64,000 bases of DNA from Streptomyces ferrugineus (GCF_015160855.1 NZ_CP063373.1:620001-684000); one strand, 5' to 3'. Positions 51,644 through 60,701 are shown, counted from the stretch's first letter. Translations and numbers: made by a program. The notes: generated by a model from the letters alone, not told the origin.

Positions 51644-52072
51644 ATGAGTGATGACGCACCTGTTCGTTTCGACACCAAGATCGCCGTCCTGCTGCGCGCG
51701 GACCTGGAGCCCTGGCAGCGCCTGAACGTGACCGCGTTCCTGGTCAGCGGCCTGGGCACCCAGCTCCCCGAGGTGATCGGGGAGCCTTACGAGGATGCGG
51801 ACGGGGTGGGCTATCTGCCGATGTTCCGCCAGCCGGTGCTGGTCTTCGAGGCCACGAAGGAGACCCTGACGACGGCCCACGCGCGCGTGCTGTCCCGTTC
51901 CCTCCCGCGCGCGGTGTTCACCTCCGACCTCTTCGCCACGGGCAACGACCGCGACAACCGGGCGGCGGTGCGGGCGGTGCCGACGGGGGAGCTGGATCTG
52001 GTGGGGCTGGCGGTGTACGGGCCGAGGAACGCGGTGGACAAGGTGGTGAAGGGGGCGCGGATGCACCCGTGA
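51644..52072 (+). CDS. DUF2000-family protein
   Basis: A 142-residue cytoplasmic protein with the DUF2000 pattern: KIAVLLRADLEPWQRLNVTAFLVSGLG, YLPMFRQPVLVFEA, LVGLAVYGPRNAVDKVVKG. The fold resembles peptidyl-tRNA hydrolase II-like proteins; activity is unknown. It is divergent from the AraC gene and convergent with the MFS gene. Confidence 0.88.
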   Translation: MSDDAPVRFDTKIAVLLRADLEPWQRLNVTAFLVSGLGTQLPEVIGEPYEDADGVGYLPMFRQPVLVFEATKETLTTAHARVLSRSLPRAVFTSDLFATGNDRDNRAAVRAVPTGELDLVGLAVYGPRNAVDKVVKGARMHP

Positions 52073-52088
52073 GCGGCGCCGTGGCCGC

Positions 52089-53348
52089 TCAGGCGGGGCT
52101 GGCCTCGGACTCGGCGGCGGCCGGTGTGCCGTCGGAGGTCTCCGGTTCCGCCGCGGACAGGCGGCGCATCAGGACGCCGTATCCGATCGCCGCCACCGTG
52201 CCGACGACCGCGCACAGCCCCCACAGCCACTGGGCGCCGTAGCGGTCGATGACGAGGCCGGACATCAGGGGTGCGACCAGGGCGGCCACCGACCAGGACA
52301 GGGTGTACATGCCCTGGTAGCGGCCGCGCCCGTGGGCGGGGGAGAGGCGGACGACCAGGCCGGTCTGGGTCGGGGCGTTCAGCATCTCGCCGAGGGTCCA
52401 CACGCACACCGTCAGCGCGAAGACGCCGACCGACCCGGCGAACGCGGTGAGGCCGAAGCCGTATCCGGCGAGCAACGACGACACGACGAGGATCCGGGCC
52501 GTGTCCCGGCGTTCGATGAGCCGGGTGACCGGGATCTGGAGCGCGACGATCAGGACGCCGTTGAGGGCGATGGCCAGGCCGTAGTCGGCGGGCGAGAAAC
52601 CGGCGTCCCCCATGGCGATCGGCAGCCCGACCGAGCCCTGCTGGAAGATGAGGGCGACCAGGAAGGACAGCCCGACGACGCTCATGAAGCGCCCGTCGCG
52701 CAGCACCGTCCCGAGCCCGACCTTGTCCTCGGCCACCTGGGTGTCCTGGACGGTGGGCCGCGACTCCGGCAGCTTCACGAACACCACGACCGCGCAGACG
52801 GCCGTCATCCCGGCCTCGATCAGGAACCCGGCGCGATAGCTGACCTCGGCGATGAACCCGGCGGCCATGGAGGAGACGGCGAACCCGAGGTTGATGGCCC
52901 AGTAGTTGAGCGAGAAGGCGCGCACCCGGTCCTCGGGCCGCACGATGTCGGCCATCATCGCCTGCACGGCGGGCCGGGAGGCGTTGGAGGCGGCGCCGAC
53001 GAGGAAGGCGACGCCGGCGATGGCGACGGGGTGGTGCACGAAGCCGAGCGCCGCCACGGACACGGCGGTGGCGGACTGGGCGATCAGCAGGGTGGGCCGC
53101 CGCCCGAGCCGGTCGGTCATGACACCGCCCCCGATGGACGAGACGACCCCGCCCAGCCCGTGCAGCGCGGCGACGAGACCGGCGTAGGAGGCGGAGTAGC
53201 CGCGGTCGAGGGTGAGGTACAGGGCCATGAAGGTGGCGACGAAGGCGCCGAGCCGGTTGACGAGTGTGCTGGTCCACAGCCACCAGAACTCGCGGGGCAG
53301 CCCGGAGACGGTCTCTCGGGTGGCACGTCTCAGGGCGGCGAGTGGCAT
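52089..53348 (-). CDS. Major facilitator superfamily transporter
   Basis: A 419-residue membrane protein with about 12 transmembrane helices. The MFS signature [17 protein letters not shown] lies between helices 2 and 3, and the region after it ([39 protein letters not shown]) matches drug/proton antiporters of the MdtH/YfmO type. Substrate unknown; probably drug efflux. The ATG with GAGGG five bases upstream was chosen. No regulator sits directly beside it. Confidence 0.9.
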   Translation of the reverse strand: MPLAALRRATRETVSGLPREFWWLWTSTLVNRLGAFVATFMALYLTLDRGYSASYAGLVAALHGLGGVVSSIGGGVMTDRLGRRPTLLIAQSATAVSVAALGFVHHPVAIAGVAFLVGAASNASRPAVQAMMADIVRPEDRVRAFSLNYWAINLGFAVSSMAAGFIAEVSYRAGFLIEAGMTAVCAVVVFVKLPESRPTVQDTQVAEDKVGLGTVLRDGRFMSVVGLSFLVALIFQQGSVGLPIAMGDAGFSPADYGLAIALNGVLIVALQIPVTRLIERRDTARILVVSSLLAGYGFGLTAFAGSVGVFALTVCVWTLGEMLNAPTQTGLVVRLSPAHGRGRYQGMYTLSWSVAALVAPLMSGLVIDRYGAQWLWGLCAVVGTVAAIGYGVLMRRLSAAEPETSDGTPAAAESEASPA

Positions 53349-53521
53349 GGAAACCCTCAAGAAGCTGGAGATGGAAGAAGCGGAGATGTAAGAAGCGCAG
53401 ACAGCTCCCGCACCTTACGATCCCGGCCCTCCGAAGGGCCACTCAATTAACAGATCCCGTCAACCGTCCGCCCTTCGGGCGGGGGCGCACCCGGCCAAAG
53501 CCTTGGATTACGCTCGGACGC

Positions 53522-54283
53522 ATGGCCGACGCACCGTACAAGCTGATCCTCCTCCGCCACGGCGAGAGCGAGTGGAACGCGAAGAACCTGTTCACCGGTT
53601 GGGTGGACGTCAACCTCAACGAGAAGGGCGAGAAGGAGGCGGTCCGCGGTGGCGAGCTCCTGAAGGACGCCGACCTCCTGCCCGACGTGGTCCACACGTC
53701 CCTCCAGAAGCGGGCGATCCGCACGGCGCAGCTGGCCCTCGAGGCCGCCGACCGCCACTGGATCCCGGTCCACCGCAGCTGGCGCCTGAACGAGCGCCAC
53801 TACGGCGCCCTCCAGGGCAAGGACAAGGCCCAGACCCTCGCCGAGTTCGGCGAGGAGCAGTTCATGCTGTGGCGCCGTTCCTACGACACCCCGCCGCCCC
53901 CGCTCGAGGACGGCACGGAGTTCTCCCAGTCGGACGACCCGCGCTACGCGACGATCCCGCCGGAGCTGCGCCCGCGCACGGAGTGCCTCAAGGACGTCGT
54001 CGTCCGCATGCTCCCCTACTGGTACGACGGCATCGTCCCGGACCTCCTGTCCGGCCGCACGGTCCTGATCGCCGCCCACGGCAACTCACTGCGCGCCCTG
54101 GTCAAGCACCTGGACGGCATCTCCGACGCGGACATCGCCGGCCTGAACATCCCCACGGGCATCCCGCTGTACTACGAGCTCGACGCCGACTTCAAGCCGG
54201 TGACGACGGGGGGCAAGTACCTGGACCCGGAGGCGGCTGCGGCGGCCATCGAGGCGGTCAAGAACCAGGGGAAGAAGAAGTAA
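53522..54283 (+). CDS. gpmA: 2,3-bisphosphoglycerate-dependent phosphoglycerate mutase
   Basis: A 253-residue glycolytic enzyme interconverting 3- and 2-phosphoglycerate through a phosphohistidine. L-L-R-H13-G-E-S-E-W-N contains the phosphorylated His; further motifs are [18 protein letters not shown] and [18 protein letters not shown] with the second His. Length is standard for the dPGM family. A terminator follows the stop. Confidence 0.97.
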   Translation: MADAPYKLILLRHGESEWNAKNLFTGWVDVNLNEKGEKEAVRGGELLKDADLLPDVVHTSLQKRAIRTAQLALEAADRHWIPVHRSWRLNERHYGALQGKDKAQTLAEFGEEQFMLWRRSYDTPPPPLEDGTEFSQSDDPRYATIPPELRPRTECLKDVVVRMLPYWYDGIVPDLLSGRTVLIAAHGNSLRALVKHLDGISDADIAGLNIPTGIPLYYELDADFKPVTTGGKYLDPEAAAAAIEAVKNQGKKK

Positions 54284-54296
54284 GCACAGCTGATCG

Positions 54297-54331
54297 GGCC
54301 CCCTGTCCCCGGGTTTCCGCGGCAGGGGGCC
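54297..54331 (+). terminator. Terminator after gpmA
   Basis: A 9-bp stem GGCCCCCTG against CAGGGGGCC with a 17-base loop, 14 bases beyond the gpmA stop. Confidence 0.75.
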
Positions 54332-54391
54332 TTCCGGTACCCCGCCCCTGAGGGAACGGGACGCACGGGACGCTACGGACAGGAGGCCGGT

Positions 54392-55063
54392 GTGGCAGAG
54401 GTGGCGTTGGGTGAGGTGATGGCTGAGCTGGCCGCGCTCGAGGATCCGAAGGCGCGGGCGGTGAACGAGCGGCACGGTGACGATCACGGTGTGAACCTCG
54501 GCAAGCTGCGTGCGCTCGCGAAGCGGCTGAAGACGCAGCAGGAGCTCGCGCGGGAGCTCTGGAAGACGGGTGACACCGCGGCGAGACTGCTGGCGCTGCT
54601 GATCTGCCGGCCGAAGGCGTTCGACGGGGACGAACTGGACAGCATGCTGCGCGAGGCACGCGCACCCAAGGTGCACGACTGGCTCGTGAACTACGTCGTG
54701 AAGAAGAACCCGCACGCCGAGGAGCTGCGCCTGGCCTGGTCCGCCGATCCGGACCCGGTCGTCGCGAGCGCCGGCTGGGCGCTGACCACCGAACGCGTGG
54801 CGAAGAAGCCCGAGGGCCTCGACCTCCCGGCACTGCTCGACGCCATCGAGGCGCAGATGAAGGACGCCCCGGACCGCCTGCAGTGGGCGATGAACCACTG
54901 CCTGGCCCAGATCGGCATCGACCACGCCGAGCACCGCGCCCGTGCGATCGGGATCGGCGAGCGCCTGGAGGTGCTCAAGGACTATCCGACCTCCCCGGGC
55001 TGCACGTCTCCCTTCGCGCCCATCTGGATCAACGAGATGGTGAGTCGGCGGGGCGGTAGGTAG
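54392..55063 (+). CDS. DNA-alkylation-repair-like (AlkD family) HEAT-repeat protein
   Basis: A 223-residue all-helical protein. The sequence VNLGKLRALAKRLKTQQELARELWKTGDTAARLLALLICRPK and HDWLVNYVVKKN match the DNA alkylation repair enzyme family, built of HEAT-like repeats that in AlkD remove bulky alkylated bases. The catalytic Asp/Trp residues of AlkD are not easily placed, so it may be a structural relative. GTG start; single gene after the gpmA terminator. Confidence 0.8.
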   Translation: MAEVALGEVMAELAALEDPKARAVNERHGDDHGVNLGKLRALAKRLKTQQELARELWKTGDTAARLLALLICRPKAFDGDELDSMLREARAPKVHDWLVNYVVKKNPHAEELRLAWSADPDPVVASAGWALTTERVAKKPEGLDLPALLDAIEAQMKDAPDRLQWAMNHCLAQIGIDHAEHRARAIGIGERLEVLKDYPTSPGCTSPFAPIWINEMVSRRGGR

Positions 55064-55087
55064 GAGCCGGGTGGTCGGGTAAGGGAC

Positions 55088-55750
55088 TCAAGTCCCCGGA
55101 GCCAGGTCCGTCGGCCCGTACATCGCCCGCGCCGCACCCGTCGCGAGCGCCCAGTACCGGTCGCCGTACGACCAGTGCCACCACTCGGTCGGGTAGTTGA
55201 CCAGCCCCGCGGCCCGCAGCGCCGCCCCGAGCATCCGTCGGTTGTCGCGGGCCCGGGGTCCGACAGCGCGGGCGTGTGTGTAGCAGGCGCCGTCGCTCTC
55301 CTCCGGGCTGGCGTTCACCCGTGTCCCCATGTCGAGCTCCCTGCCGTCGGCGGACAGGAGCGTGAGGTCGACCGCCGCACCGGCGCTGTGCGGCGCGATC
55401 TCGGGCGGGGACACGTACCGGCTCGCGGCGTCGCGCACCTGGGCGGGGGACCAGTCAGGGTTGGCGGCGCGCAGTTCGTCGGCGTAGCTCTCGAAGTAGT
55501 GCCGCTGGAGCGAGGGCGGCCGGTACCCCTCGACGAACAGCAGGCGGACGCCGTCCGGCAGCAGTTCCTGCGCCTTCAGCAGACGGGACAGGACGCCCTC
55601 TCGCAGATGCGCGAACGCCCCGGACGCGTCGTCCTTGCGCGGGTCGACGACCACGGACTCCCGCGTCCGGACATCGACCAGCCGTTCGCCGCAGTCGGCC
55701 ACGGGTATCGCCGCGACCCTGGGATCTGACATCAGCACGATCTCGGTCAT
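55088..55750 (-). CDS. D-alanyl-D-alanine dipeptidase (VanX type, M15D)
   Basis: A 220-residue zinc peptidase that hydrolyses the D-Ala-D-Ala dipeptide. The zinc site is visible as H-S-A-G-A-A-V-D (metal His and Asp) and E-W-W-H-W (catalytic Glu and third metal His); FVEGYRPPSLQ carries the conserved Arg. No vanHA genes lie beside it, so it is more likely a cell-wall turnover or nutrition enzyme than glycopeptide resistance. The start MTEIVLMS is chosen over an upstream open extension. Confidence 0.9.
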   Translation of the reverse strand: MTEIVLMSDPRVAAIPVADCGERLVDVRTRESVVVDPRKDDASGAFAHLREGVLSRLLKAQELLPDGVRLLFVEGYRPPSLQRHYFESYADELRAANPDWSPAQVRDAASRYVSPPEIAPHSAGAAVDLTLLSADGRELDMGTRVNASPEESDGACYTHARAVGPRARDNRRMLGAALRAAGLVNYPTEWWHWSYGDRYWALATGAARAMYGPTDLAPGT

Positions 55751-55942
55751 CCGCCGATCATGACGCAAGTCCGGCCCGTCCCGGAGCGTCACCGTGCATC
55801 GCCGGCACCGCGGCGTCGGGATACGAGAGGGCGGAACGCTCCAGGCAAAGGGCCCCGGCACGTCCTCCGCGCCGAGACCCTCACCGTCGTAGCGGACCTA
55901 CGGCGTCGTACGCCGCCGCAGTGCCTTCCGCGTCCTACACCC

Positions 55943-56107
55943 TCACCCGCACTGGCAAGGGCCCCCGGACTGGCACCCGCACCCGCAGCCCGAGCCGCAG
56001 CCGCAGGCGCCGAAGAGCGGGAGGCTCTTGATGTCGGCGGGCTGTTCGGTCGGACGTTCCTGGGTGGGGTCGGGTGTCGTGCCGGGTGTGCTGGGGGATT
56101 CGGCCAT
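55943..56107 (-). CDS. 54-residue protein with Cys/Gly-rich, metallothionein-like tail
   Basis: A short gene with a strong GAGGAGGGA ribosome site. Residues 1-32 are hydrophilic and Pro/Thr/Glu-rich. The last ~20 residues hold seven cysteines in CxC and CxxxC spacings (C35, C37, C41, C43, C45, C51, C53) separated mainly by Gly. This could bind metal like a small metallothionein; a modified-peptide precursor is less likely since no modification gene is near. It sits next to phoU on the same strand. Confidence 0.7.
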   Translation of the reverse strand: MAESPSTPGTTPDPTQERPTEQPADIKSLPLFGACGCGSGCGCGCQSGGPCQCG

Positions 56108-56215
56108 GGTCCCTCCTCGGAGGCTGGTGCCTGTGCCCATTGCATGCCCGCCCCGCTGGGCGCATCAACGGCGCACGGAGGCTTGCGCACGCCCCCGAAG
56201 GAACCCCAGAGAGGT

Positions 56216-56917
56216 CTACGCCCCCTCCACCCCCGAAACCGGCTGGATCTCCGGCTGGATGTCGGCCTGAAGCTCATCCGCGTGCTCACCCGTCACCAGG
56301 TAGACGACACGCTTCGCCACCGCCACGGCGTGGTCGGCGTACCGCTCGTAGTAGCGGCCGAGCAGCGTCACGTCGACCGCCGTCTCGATGCCGTGCTTCC
56401 AGCGCTCGTCCATCAGGTGCTGGAACAGCGTGCGGTGCAGGAGGTCCATCGCGTCGTCGTCCTGCTCCAGCTGCATCGCGAGGTCGACGTCCTTGGTGAC
56501 GATCACCTCGGCCGCCTTCGCCATCAGGCGCTGCGCCAGCTGACCCATCTCCAGGATCGTGGCGTGCAGGTCCTGCGGCACCGCCCGCGAGGGGTAGCGC
56601 AGCCGCGTGAGCTTCGCCACGTGCTGGGCCAGGTCGCCCGAGCGCTCCAGGTCCGCCGACATACGGAGCGAGGTGACCACTATCCGCAGGTCCGTCGCCA
56701 CCGGCTGCTGGCGTGCCAGCAGGGCTATGGCGCGGCCCTCCAGGTCGTGCTGGAGGTCGTCGACCTTCTGGTCGCCCTCGATCACACTCTCGGCCAGCTT
56801 CAGGTCGGAATCGAGGATCGCCGTCGTGGCGCGCCCGATCGCCGACCCGACCAGCCGGGCCATCTCGACCAGACTGTCGCCGATCGAGTCCAGTTCCTCG
56901 TGGTACGCGTCCCGCAT
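56216..56917 (-). CDS. phoU: Phosphate-signalling regulator PhoU
   Basis: A 233-residue cytoplasmic protein of two three-helix bundles. MRDAYHEELDSIGDSLVEMARLVGSAI opens the first; the metal-site type motif E/D-x3-D-x3-R/E appears in MSADLERSGDLAQHVAKL and again in GRYYERYADHAVAVAKRVVYLVTG. PhoU restrains PhoR when phosphate is sufficient. It diverges from phoR-phoP, and a PHO box lies between them. GAGGGACC precedes the ATG. Confidence 0.95.
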   Translation of the reverse strand: MRDAYHEELDSIGDSLVEMARLVGSAIGRATTAILDSDLKLAESVIEGDQKVDDLQHDLEGRAIALLARQQPVATDLRIVVTSLRMSADLERSGDLAQHVAKLTRLRYPSRAVPQDLHATILEMGQLAQRLMAKAAEVIVTKDVDLAMQLEQDDDAMDLLHRTLFQHLMDERWKHGIETAVDVTLLGRYYERYADHAVAVAKRVVYLVTGEHADELQADIQPEIQPVSGVEGA

Positions 56918-56981
56918 CAGGGTCCCTCTCTTACGTCTGCCTCGGGGTTCCGGAGGCCAGGAGACTGTCGTCCGACCGGCA

Positions 56982-57012
56982 GTCTTACTGTCATCACCTC
57001 CGACAGTAAGAC
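56982..57012. promoter_or_regulatory. Inverted repeat GTCTTACTGTC / GACAGTAAGAC in the phoU upstream region
   Basis: A perfect 11-bp inverted repeat with a nine-base centre lies 65-95 bases upstream of the phoU start. It is part of a group of five ACTGTC/GACAGT motifs (56964, 56987, 57002, 57025, 57034), the last two forming the 19-base palindrome ACGACAGTCGGACTGTCGT (57023-57041). It may be an operator for a regulator other than PhoP. Confidence 0.55.
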
Positions 57013-57128
57013 CGTCTCGAAAACGACAGTCGGACTGTCGTGAAACCGCCAGTGCGATCTCTACGCTAAACCGCCTGTGCGAACCCCACGCCCCCACCAT
57101 CCGGTCTCTACGCGTCCGTTTCCGCCAC

Positions 57129-57161
57129 CCCAAATGAACCAATACTGGCTCCAAGGTGAAC
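57129..57161 (-). promoter_or_regulatory. PHO box (PhoP-binding direct repeats)
   Basis: Read on the minus strand: GTTCACCTTGG, AGCCAGTATTG and GTTCATTTGGG, three 11-base units in register. Units 1 and 3 match the Streptomyces PHO-box repeat GTTCACC-N4. It lies between phoU and phoR and fits the known PhoP autoregulation of this region. Confidence 0.8.
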
Positions 57162-57222
57162 TCTGGGCGACGAGTGTTCGAGCTCGCACTCCGACGGCTG
57201 TGGGCACCGCCCGCGACATGCC

Positions 57223-57235
57223 TAACCTGGATGCA
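57223..57235 (+). promoter_or_regulatory. -10 element TAACCT for leaderless phoRP mRNA
   Basis: TAACCT ends six bases before the phoR ATG, so transcription should begin at or next to the start codon. Confidence 0.5.
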
Positions 57236-58512
57236 TGGACGTGAACGCGGCGGTCGCCGCAGCGGCAGCGATCGCCGGGGTTCTCACCGGCGTGATCGCC
57301 ATGCTGGCGTTCCGCTGGAGCGAACGCGACCTCAGGCGGCCCACCCGGACCTCGCTGCACACCGACCCGGTCCTGCCGCCCGGTGTGGACACGGTCCTGT
57401 CGGTGCTGCGCTCCTCCGCTGTCGTCCTCGACGAGGGCGACGCCGTCGTCAAGGCCAGCTCGGCGGCCTACGCCCTCGGTCTGGTGCGCGGCGGCAAGCT
57501 CTCCGTCGAGCCCATGCTGCAGATGGCCCGGGACACCAGGCGGGACGGTGAGATACGGCAGGTCGAGCTGGACCTGCCCCGGCGCGGCACCGGCCGCGGC
57601 GAGGCCCTCGCCGTCTCCGCCCGGGTCGCCCCCCTCGGCTCCCGCCTCGTCCTCCTCCTCGTCGAGGACCTCACCGAGGCCCGGCGCATAGAGGCGGTGC
57701 GACGGGACTTCGTCGCGAACGTCAGCCATGAGCTGAAGACCCCGGTCGGCGCGCTCTCCCTCCTCTCCGAGGCCGTCATGGACGCCTCCGACGACCCCGA
57801 GGCCGTGGAGCGCTTCGCGGGCCGTATGCAGATCGAGGCGACCCGGCTCACCAGCCTGGTGCAGGAGCTCATCGACCTGTCCCGGGTGCAGAACGACGAC
57901 CCGCTGGAGGACGCCGAGCCGGTCCGCGTCGACGAACTGGTCGCCGAGGCGATGGACCGCTGCCGGCACGCCGCCGGGACCAAGCAGATCACCATGGCGG
58001 CCGGCGGCACCGAGGACCTCAGCATCTGGGGCAACCGCGGCCAGCTCGCCGCAGCGCTCGGCAATCTCGTCGAGAACGCCGTCAACTACTCGCCCGCCCG
58101 CACCCGCGTCGGCATCGCCGCCCGCCGGGTCACGGCCCCGGGCGGAGACCTCATAGAGATCGCCGTGACCGATCAGGGCATCGGCATCTCGGACAAGGAC
58201 AAGGAGCGCATCTTCGAGCGCTTCTACCGCGTCGACCCGGCCCGTTCCCGTGCCACCGGTGGCACCGGCCTCGGTCTCGCGATCGTCAAGCACGTGGCCG
58301 CCTCGCACGGCGGGGAGGTCACGGTGTGGAGCTCCGAGGGACAGGGCTCCACGTTCACCCTGCGGCTGCCGGAGGCGGGTGCGGCCCGCGACCGTGCTCA
58401 GCAGCACCCCGATCTCGACGACGAGGCCGGGCAGCCCGCACCATCCGATCCCCCCAATTCCCCCGACTCAACCGCGTACGAAACGCTTTCCGCCCCGGAG
58501 GTCCTTCCGTGA
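57235..58512 (+). CDS. phoR: Phosphate sensor histidine kinase PhoR
   Basis: A 425-residue membrane kinase. One or two transmembrane segments lie in the first 30 residues (AAVAAAAAIAGVLTGVIAMLAF), a PAS-like region follows, then the HisKA domain with H165 in NVSHELKTP and the ATP-binding domain (NLVENAVNYSP, DQGIGISDKD, GTGLGLAIVKHVA). This is the SenX3 form, with little external sequence, which senses phosphate through the transporter and PhoU. Its stop overlaps the phoP start (GTGA). Confidence 0.96.
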   Translation: MDVNAAVAAAAAIAGVLTGVIAMLAFRWSERDLRRPTRTSLHTDPVLPPGVDTVLSVLRSSAVVLDEGDAVVKASSAAYALGLVRGGKLSVEPMLQMARDTRRDGEIRQVELDLPRRGTGRGEALAVSARVAPLGSRLVLLLVEDLTEARRIEAVRRDFVANVSHELKTPVGALSLLSEAVMDASDDPEAVERFAGRMQIEATRLTSLVQELIDLSRVQNDDPLEDAEPVRVDELVAEAMDRCRHAAGTKQITMAAGGTEDLSIWGNRGQLAAALGNLVENAVNYSPARTRVGIAARRVTAPGGDLIEIAVTDQGIGISDKDKERIFERFYRVDPARSRATGGTGLGLAIVKHVAASHGGEVTVWSSEGQGSTFTLRLPEAGAARDRAQQHPDLDDEAGQPAPSDPPNSPDSTAYETLSAPEVLP

Positions 58513-59189
58513 CCCGTGTGCTCGTCGTCGAGGACGAGGAGTCCTTCTCCGACGCCCTGTCGTACATGCTCCGCAAGGAGGGCTTCGAGGTCGCGGTCGC
58601 GACCACCGGGCCCGACGGACTCGACGAGTTCGAGCGCAACGGCGCCGACCTCGTCCTCCTCGACCTGATGCTGCCCGGCCTGCCGGGCACCGAGGTCTGC
58701 CGCCAGCTGCGCGGCCGCTCCAACGTCCCGGTGATCATGGTCACCGCCAAGGACAGCGAGATCGACAAGGTGGTCGGCCTGGAAATAGGAGCCGATGACT
58801 ACGTCACCAAGCCGTTCTCCTCGCGCGAGCTGGTCGCCCGTATCCGGGCCGTCCTGCGCCGCCGCGGCGAGCCGGAGGAGGTGACCCCGGCCGCCCTGGA
58901 GGCGGGCCCGGTCCGGATGGACGTCGACCGCCACGTCGTCACCGTCTCCGGCTCCAAGGTCGACCTCCCGCTCAAGGAGTTCGACCTGCTGGAGATGCTC
59001 CTGCGCAACGCCGGCCGCGTCCTGACCCGCATGCAGCTCATCGACCGCGTCTGGGGCGCCGACTACGTCGGTGACACCAAGACCCTCGACGTCCACGTCA
59101 AGCGCCTGCGCGCCAAGATCGAGCCGGACCCGGGCGCACCGCGGTACCTGGTGACGGTGCGCGGCCTCGGCTACAAGTTCGAGCCGTAG
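58509..59189 (+). CDS. phoP: Phosphate response regulator PhoP
   Basis: A 226-residue OmpR/PhoB-family regulator. Receiver: acidic pair VEDEE, D52 in LLDLMLPG, VTAKDS and YVTKPF. DNA-binding winged helix: LKEFDLLEMLLRNAGRVLTR, KTLDVHVKRLRAKIE, RGLGYKFEP. It binds PHO boxes, activating phosphate scavenging and affecting antibiotic production and nitrogen genes, including cross-talk with GlnR, encoded at the other end of this window. GTG start coupled to phoR. Confidence 0.97.
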   Translation: MTRVLVVEDEESFSDALSYMLRKEGFEVAVATTGPDGLDEFERNGADLVLLDLMLPGLPGTEVCRQLRGRSNVPVIMVTAKDSEIDKVVGLEIGADDYVTKPFSSRELVARIRAVLRRRGEPEEVTPAALEAGPVRMDVDRHVVTVSGSKVDLPLKEFDLLEMLLRNAGRVLTRMQLIDRVWGADYVGDTKTLDVHVKRLRAKIEPDPGAPRYLVTVRGLGYKFEP

Positions 59190-59230
59190 GCCGCCGTAGG
59201 GCGACGGCCGCGGAACACGGTGGCCACGTA

Positions 59231-59267
59231 GAAGGGCGGGACCCCCATTCCGGGGGTTCCGCCCTTC
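59231..59267 (+). terminator. Terminator after phoP
   Basis: GAAGGGCGG and CCCCC pair with GGGGG and CCGCCCTTC in a two-part stem around ATTC; CTTCTTCT follows. Confidence 0.8.
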
Positions 59268-59305
59268 TTCTGCCTTCTACGGCTGTGACGCCGCGGTACG
59301 ACCGC

Positions 59306-60019
59306 TCAGTGGCCGGCCGTCGTCTGCGAGGCGCTGTCGGACGGGGTCGCCGCGCCCGCGCCCGCGCCCTCGCCGGTACCGGCCGCGGCGCCGTCGCCCG
59401 GCGTCTCGTCGGCGGAGGCGTCGCCGCCCGGGGTGGACTCCTGGCCCCCGGCCGGGGTGCCGGTGGGCGAGCCGCTCGGGGAGGCCGTGGCGCCCGGCAC
59501 CGCCGGGACCTCGCTCGGGCCCCAGCTCTCGAAGTAGTGCTCGGCCGGGACGACGAAGGCGCGCAGGCTCACGTCACCGGTCTTGCTGAAGGTGAAGGTG
59601 ATCTTCTGGGCGTTGCCGTCCTGGACCGCCTCGCGGCTGCTGGGCAGCACGGCGGCGGCGTTGTCCTTGCCGCCGATGATCAGCGAGCCGCCGGCCGGGA
59701 TGGTCAGGCTGCCGCCCTTGGCGGGCTTGAGCTCGGCGGCCTTGCCGACGCCGGCCACCTCGATCGCGTCCAGCGTCTGGGCGGTGCGGCCGGAGTTGAA
59801 CAGGGTCGCGGCGATCGCGGCCGGACCGGTCGACTCCAGGTCGGGCTGGGTGATGACGACGGCGTTCTGGATCTTGATGTCGCCGACGGTGGTGGCGGCG
59901 TGGTCCGGCTGGATCTCCAGCGTCTGGGCGTTGTTGCCGGCGGCGCACGCGGCGAGCGAGGTGATCGAGAACGCGAGGGCGACGGCGGCCAGGGCGCCGC
60001 GTCGAAGGCTGCTGCTCAC
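59306..60019 (-). CDS. Exported lipoprotein of unknown function
   Basis: A 237-residue protein with a lipoprotein signal: MSSSLRRGALAAVALAFSIT ending in the lipobox L-A-A-C25. The middle part (~residues 35-160, KIQNAVVITQPDLESTGPAAIAATLFNSGR) looks like a single beta-sandwich similar to the PCuAC/DUF461 copper-chaperone fold, but the Met/His metal residues are not evident. The tail is a long Gly/Ser/Pro/Ala-rich linker. It converges on phoP with a terminator between them. Confidence 0.85.
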   Translation of the reverse strand: MSSSLRRGALAAVALAFSITSLAACAAGNNAQTLEIQPDHAATTVGDIKIQNAVVITQPDLESTGPAAIAATLFNSGRTAQTLDAIEVAGVGKAAELKPAKGGSLTIPAGGSLIIGGKDNAAAVLPSSREAVQDGNAQKITFTFSKTGDVSLRAFVVPAEHYFESWGPSEVPAVPGATASPSGSPTGTPAGGQESTPGGDASADETPGDGAAAGTGEGAGAGAATPSDSASQTTAGH

Positions 60020-60131
60020 GGCGGCGGCAACTCCTTGACTCGAACGGGGCGGGCTGCGTAAAGCCGCCCTAAGTATCTGTCAGCGGCCTTAGGTTACCGA
60101 GCCGCTCCCGCGCCGCCGCACCCGACCCTCC

Positions 60132-60198
60132 CCAGGGCGCGTGTCGGATGTCCCGTCGTCCGCGCTGCGCGCGGAGGGACATCCGACACGCGCCCTGG
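60132..60198. repeat. 23-bp perfect inverted repeat in the lipoprotein-carD gap
   Basis: Arms at 60132-60154 and 60176-60198 (first bases CCAGGGCGCGTGTCGG) are perfect complements around a 21-base GC-rich loop. No gene end is close in the right orientation for a simple terminator: it lies 113 bases upstream of the lipoprotein start and 500 bases upstream of carD. Confidence 0.8.
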
Positions 60199-60354
60199 AC
60201 GAGCGAAGTGCCGTCGAAGTGACCCTTCCAGCACCCCTCTCTCTCTTCACCCACAAGCGACCCGTGAGGCACATTGCCCGACCGCTCGTCCGTCATTCAC
60301 ATAAGTCCGTCGCAAGCACTCGCGCAAAATTTCCGTGAAGGAATGCGCGACCCT

Positions 60355-60405
60355 CCGGAATTGATCATCCGACCATGCCGCCGACCTGGTCGTGATCAAT
60401 TCCGG
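60355..60405. repeat. Large hairpin upstream of carD
   Basis: CCGGAATTGATCA and TGATCAATTCCGG form a perfect 13-bp stem, extended after a two-base bulge by CGACCA/TGGTCG. A third hairpin, ACCGGACATA-TGTG-TATGTTCGGT, lies at 60465-60488. The 682-base gap between the lipoprotein and carD genes holds these structures but no protein gene that I can support. Confidence 0.75.
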
Positions 60406-60701
60406 GATTCGTCCGGTACCCGGCTCGGGACGCCGAACGGAGTAGCGGAAGTCGCACACTTGGAACCGGACATATGTGTATGTTCGGTCACTCGGAGGTG
60501 CCGCCGGATGTGTGTAACGTACGCGTTTCACCCCGCCCGCAGAGCCGCTCCCACCTGCGAATACCTTCTTCCGGTCGGCCCGCGCAGCACGTTCCGGTTG
60601 GAGTTGTCAAGCCCCGAGATATGCCCTGACCTGCGAAAACGCCATTCAGAACCCGCCGTTTCCGTGTTACTCTGGATAGCCACGGAAGGGGTACCTGTCA
60701 C

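Noticed and set aside
49064..52066. A 1000-codon open frame on the minus strand opposite the beta-helix protein gene
   Set aside because: It is the mirror of high-GC coding sequence: its composition is repetitive Val/Gly/Ala/Arg with no domain, and it runs across three real genes on both strands.
55088..55750. Vancomycin resistance gene cluster
   Set aside because: Only a VanX-type dipeptidase is present; no vanH, vanA or VanRS genes lie nearby, so a general cell-wall role is more likely.
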